From positions 1 to 64,000 of the forward strand of contig FTLJ01000399.1 in the NCBI GenBank assembly GCA_900155495.1: a stretch of DNA of 64,000 nt, in the 5' to 3' direction. The position numbers and the translations under genes were made by a program. This DNA is from Porogramme epimiltina. Lineage: Eukaryota; Basidiomycota; Agaricomycetes; Polyporales; Polyporaceae. Positions 61,961 through 64,000 of the stretch are shown here, piece after piece. The notes beneath the pieces were generated by a model that saw only the letters and a program-made list of their open reading frames with translations, searched no databases and had not been told where the DNA came from. How positions within the stretch are numbered: the first letter of the stretch is position 1; the number at the start of each line of letters is the position of its first letter.

Positions 61961-61979
61961 ATCCCCGAGTTTACTGATG
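61951..61979 (-). repeat. Right terminal inverted repeat of the Plavaka element
   Basis: The inverse partner of 52280-52308. It is preceded by about 170 bp of repeated cttaag-like hexamers in both orientations. Confidence 0.75.
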
Positions 61980-63169
61980 CTCAGTGCCTACTCGAATCTC
62001 CACCATCCGCAAGTGGATCAGCTATGATCCAGGTGCGAAGTCAGAGTCAATTCGAGTGAATTTACCCTAACTTTCATGATCATGTAGGTATTGAGCGTCC
62101 GCCCTCCGATCAGCGACAGCCTCCATCCCTTCTTTTATAAACGAGCATAGGCATAACCGCGACGGTGACAGCGTGGCGCGCTCCTGAAGACCCTGTGAAG
62201 CCCCGAAGTCATCGTGTGCACCTTTCCACTTCTTGTCCATCCGTCTCCAGTGTTGATTGTGCTTGGACTCCACAGCCTTGCAGCAGCATCGGGCTATATG
62301 ATCATAGTCTGCTAGCTCTGCACAGGACGTCTAACTCCGCTGCCATGCAGAGATTGGCCAAGGGCACCACAGCTGCACGGCGAATGTGCACTGAGGCGTC
62401 GACGGTGATGTACCCCGTCAGATCAAGATCCTACGCATCTTGTCGTTCGTCAGGTAGCAGGGTGGATGGACCCCCGGCGCGCGCCGCTCGTAAGCCTCCC
62501 TTTATCCTTATCGCCTCTCCTTCAGAACTAACGGTGAAGGCGTTTGCCACCTCGAAAGGGCGATCAGGTCGCAGGAACTCGTGTAATCTTCTCTACGCCA
62601 TTCGCTGTGTATAAGAGGCGCTTCTGCATGGACGTCACCGCGCGCGCAGAGCTGATGGTGTAGAAGTGGCGGTGGTCTAGTAGACGCACCAGATAGATAT
62701 GCCCTTTCTTCGTAATGAGGACGCCTGAGGAGAAACTGAAGAGTGCGATAAGAAGCAGTGTGACGCCAACATCCAACATCATGACATGAGACTGAAGTAA
62801 GCGTTTCTATTGCTGAGTGCCTTGGCGGCTTGAAGCTTCGCATCCGCAGTCTTGCCCAGTACACAGCTTAGAACCTTATCAGTGTAGTTCCAGTGCTTCC
62901 GAGCCTCCACCGCACACCGCCCCTAGGCCTTCCTCCGGCCTCCCATATATCTGGTACGAGGATGTCCCTACGTAAAGGTCATGTGTCTGTGCACTAATTA
63001 TCACCCCGACAGACTTCTCTCAGCTGCCTGGTCTCATCGACGTCGTCAAGATTACCATATTACGCTCAAGCCCGCCCACGCGTCATTCCCGAAGCAGTGA
63101 TAGAGGTACGTCTGGCATGGCTTGTTTTACATGCTCAATGTCTTACCCAGTGTCGCCTGTCCTAGTATT
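61980..63169. other. Spacer upstream of HET gene 4
   Basis: No gene is established. A minus-strand frame at 62782-62564 starts with a hydrophobic helix (MLDVGVTLLLIALFSFSSGV) and may be a relic of a membrane protein. Confidence 0.35.
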
Positions 63170-64000
63170 ATGTGGTTGCTCAACACGAAGACGGCCGTTC
63201 TTCACCAATTCAACCGACCGGAGGACGTTCCTGGGGGATACGCGATCCTCTCGCATGTTTGGGGAAGACCCGGGGAAGAAGACACGTTCCAAGGCGTACA
63301 AAATGCCGCTCATGTTATTGCACCCGCGCAAATGACGTCATCCCCATCAGCCAGGCGGAACCCATCGAAAATCGACGTTGCGTTGGACGCGGTGGCACAA
63401 CTTCAAGAAACGATACGAAGCTTAGAAGAGACCGTTTCGACTCTGGCTTCCAGGCTGAACCGACTCGAGGCAAAGTATCAAGGTCCTGCCACCATCGCCG
63501 AAACCTCCCCAGACGTCCGCTCGTTACCTGATGCGAGCAACCCCACCATCATTTCCGTCCCCACAGAGACGCCTTTCACCACCCCGCGCGATGTCATGTC
63601 TCCAAAGATCCGCAACTTCCTCCTCCGAGCCGAGCAAGATGGTTACGAGTGGGCGTGGACGGACACGTGTTGCATCGACAAGACGAGCAGCACGGAGTTG
63701 ACCGAGGCGATCAACTCTATGTTTCAGTCATACACCCTCTCTGGTATCTGCTACGTCTACCTCATGGATGTCCTCGCAGACAGCACCTCTGAGCGGGGTT
63801 CCGTGGGGCCGGACTTCTATGAAAGCCGCTGGCACAAACGCGGGTGGACGCTACAGGAGCTCCTTGCACCCCACAACGTCATCTTCATGTCGCACGACTG
63901 GACGCCCCTCGGGAACAAGTATACGCTTGCGGCCGCGCTCGAGCGTGCGACCGACATCCCAGCAAGCGTGCTCCGTCTGGAAGAGGACTTTGCCGCAATG
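63170..64000 (+). CDS. HET-domain protein 4 (5' part, cut by window end)
   Basis: From ATG 63170 (MWLLNTKTAVLHQFNRPEDV) the frame stays open for 277 codons to the last base, so the gene continues outside the window. It has AILSHVWG, a heptad-like segment (VAQLQETIRSLEETVSTLAS), a Thr/Pro-rich linker, WTDTCCIDKTSSTELTEAIN, RGWTLQELLAPHNVIFMS and ASVLRLEEDF. By comparison with HET2 and HET3 it breaks off just before the RMSWA-x-RxTTRVEDEAYCL block. It is closest in layout to HET3 and has the same orientation; the Plavaka element lies between them. Codon usage is more GC-rich than in HET2. Confidence 0.88.
   Translation, partial: MWLLNTKTAVLHQFNRPEDVPGGYAILSHVWGRPGEEDTFQGVQNAAHVIAPAQMTSSPSARRNPSKIDVALDAVAQLQETIRSLEETVSTLASRLNRLEAKYQGPATIAETSPDVRSLPDASNPTIISVPTETPFTTPRDVMSPKIRNFLLRAEQDGYEWAWTDTCCIDKTSSTELTEAINSMFQSYTLSGICYVYLMDVLADSTSERGSVGPDFYESRWHKRGWTLQELLAPHNVIFMSHDWTPLGNKYTLAAALERATDIPASVLRLEEDFAAM

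Larger units (their letters stand above)
52280..61979. mobile_element. Plavaka-type DNA transposon, 9.7 kb, complete
   Basis: The left end 52280-52308 and the inverted right end 61979-61951 agree at 25 of 29 positions (CATCAGTAAA shared exactly, then ATGCCTTA). Just inside each end is a cluster of short cttaag/cttag motifs: at 52301-52380 on the left and densely at 61785-61960 on the right. Such sub-terminal repeats are expected of CACTA-related elements. Inside are a Plavaka transposase on the minus strand, a captured aspartyl-tRNA synthetase fragment, and a multi-exon plus-strand gene of unknown function. No clear target-site duplication was found, so the exact terminal base is uncertain by a few positions. 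Confidence 0.75.

Overview
The window looks like an accessory, transposon-rich part of a filamentous Basidiomycota genome (Agaricomycetes; Polyporales is my best guess). The reasons are dense short GT-AG introns, four HET-domain genes, three tandem DUF6534-type membrane-protein genes with tiny exons, a Plavaka-type DNA transposon, and long GC-rich or repeat-rich spacers. Nothing is bacterial: there are no operons or ribosome binding sites. All exon models are by eye and unsupported by transcripts.

Layout. 0-3.3 kb: a poly(A)-tailed repeat, a possible short-chain dehydrogenase remnant, and a complete 1.46-kb Mutator-like element (58-bp perfect cores of ~115-bp TIRs, 10-bp target duplication) carrying a broken intron-containing fragment of uracil phosphoribosyltransferase, i.e. 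a Pack-MULE. 4.7-18.0 kb: three tandem DUF6534-like genes on the plus strand, separated by gene-poor spacers. 19.7-26.6 kb: two copies of a ~1.57-kb low-copy repeat flanking a HET gene with an in-frame stop codon. 26.9-30.5 kb: a secreted or membrane-anchored GtaA-type glutaminase. 30.8-33.1 kb: an intact HET gene, convergent with it. 33.4-35.9 kb: two ~830-bp non-autonomous DNA transposons in inverted orientation (a long hairpin) plus a third partial copy. 36.4-37.3 kb: a third, diverged copy of the low-copy repeat. 38.0-41.2 kb: an AIFM2/FSP1-like FAD oxidoreductase with acidic inserts and one 1.17-kb intron. 41.2-45.7 kb: a GC-rich gene-free zone with a ~0.28-kb tandem repeat. 45.7-47.0 kb: a polytopic membrane protein. 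48.8-51.0 kb: an intact HET gene. 52.3-62.0 kb: a 9.7-kb Plavaka element bounded by 29-bp TIRs, holding the transposase, a captured catalytic fragment of cytosolic aspartyl-tRNA synthetase, and a long basidiomycete-type protein of unknown function. 63.2 kb to the end: a fourth HET gene, cut by the window edge.

How it fits together. The HET paralogs are putative allorecognition/cell-death regulators, and they share an unusual coiled-coil-plus-linker insertion between the first two HET blocks. The intervening DNA has been shaped by at least three DNA-transposon families. Two of these carry pieces of housekeeping genes with introns retained, so capture happened at DNA level. The strongest candidates for something new are the Plavaka element with an aspartyl-tRNA synthetase fragment and a cargo gene, the fungal Pack-MULE, the coiled-coil HET subfamily, and the conserved 14-nt micro-exon of the DUF6534 genes.
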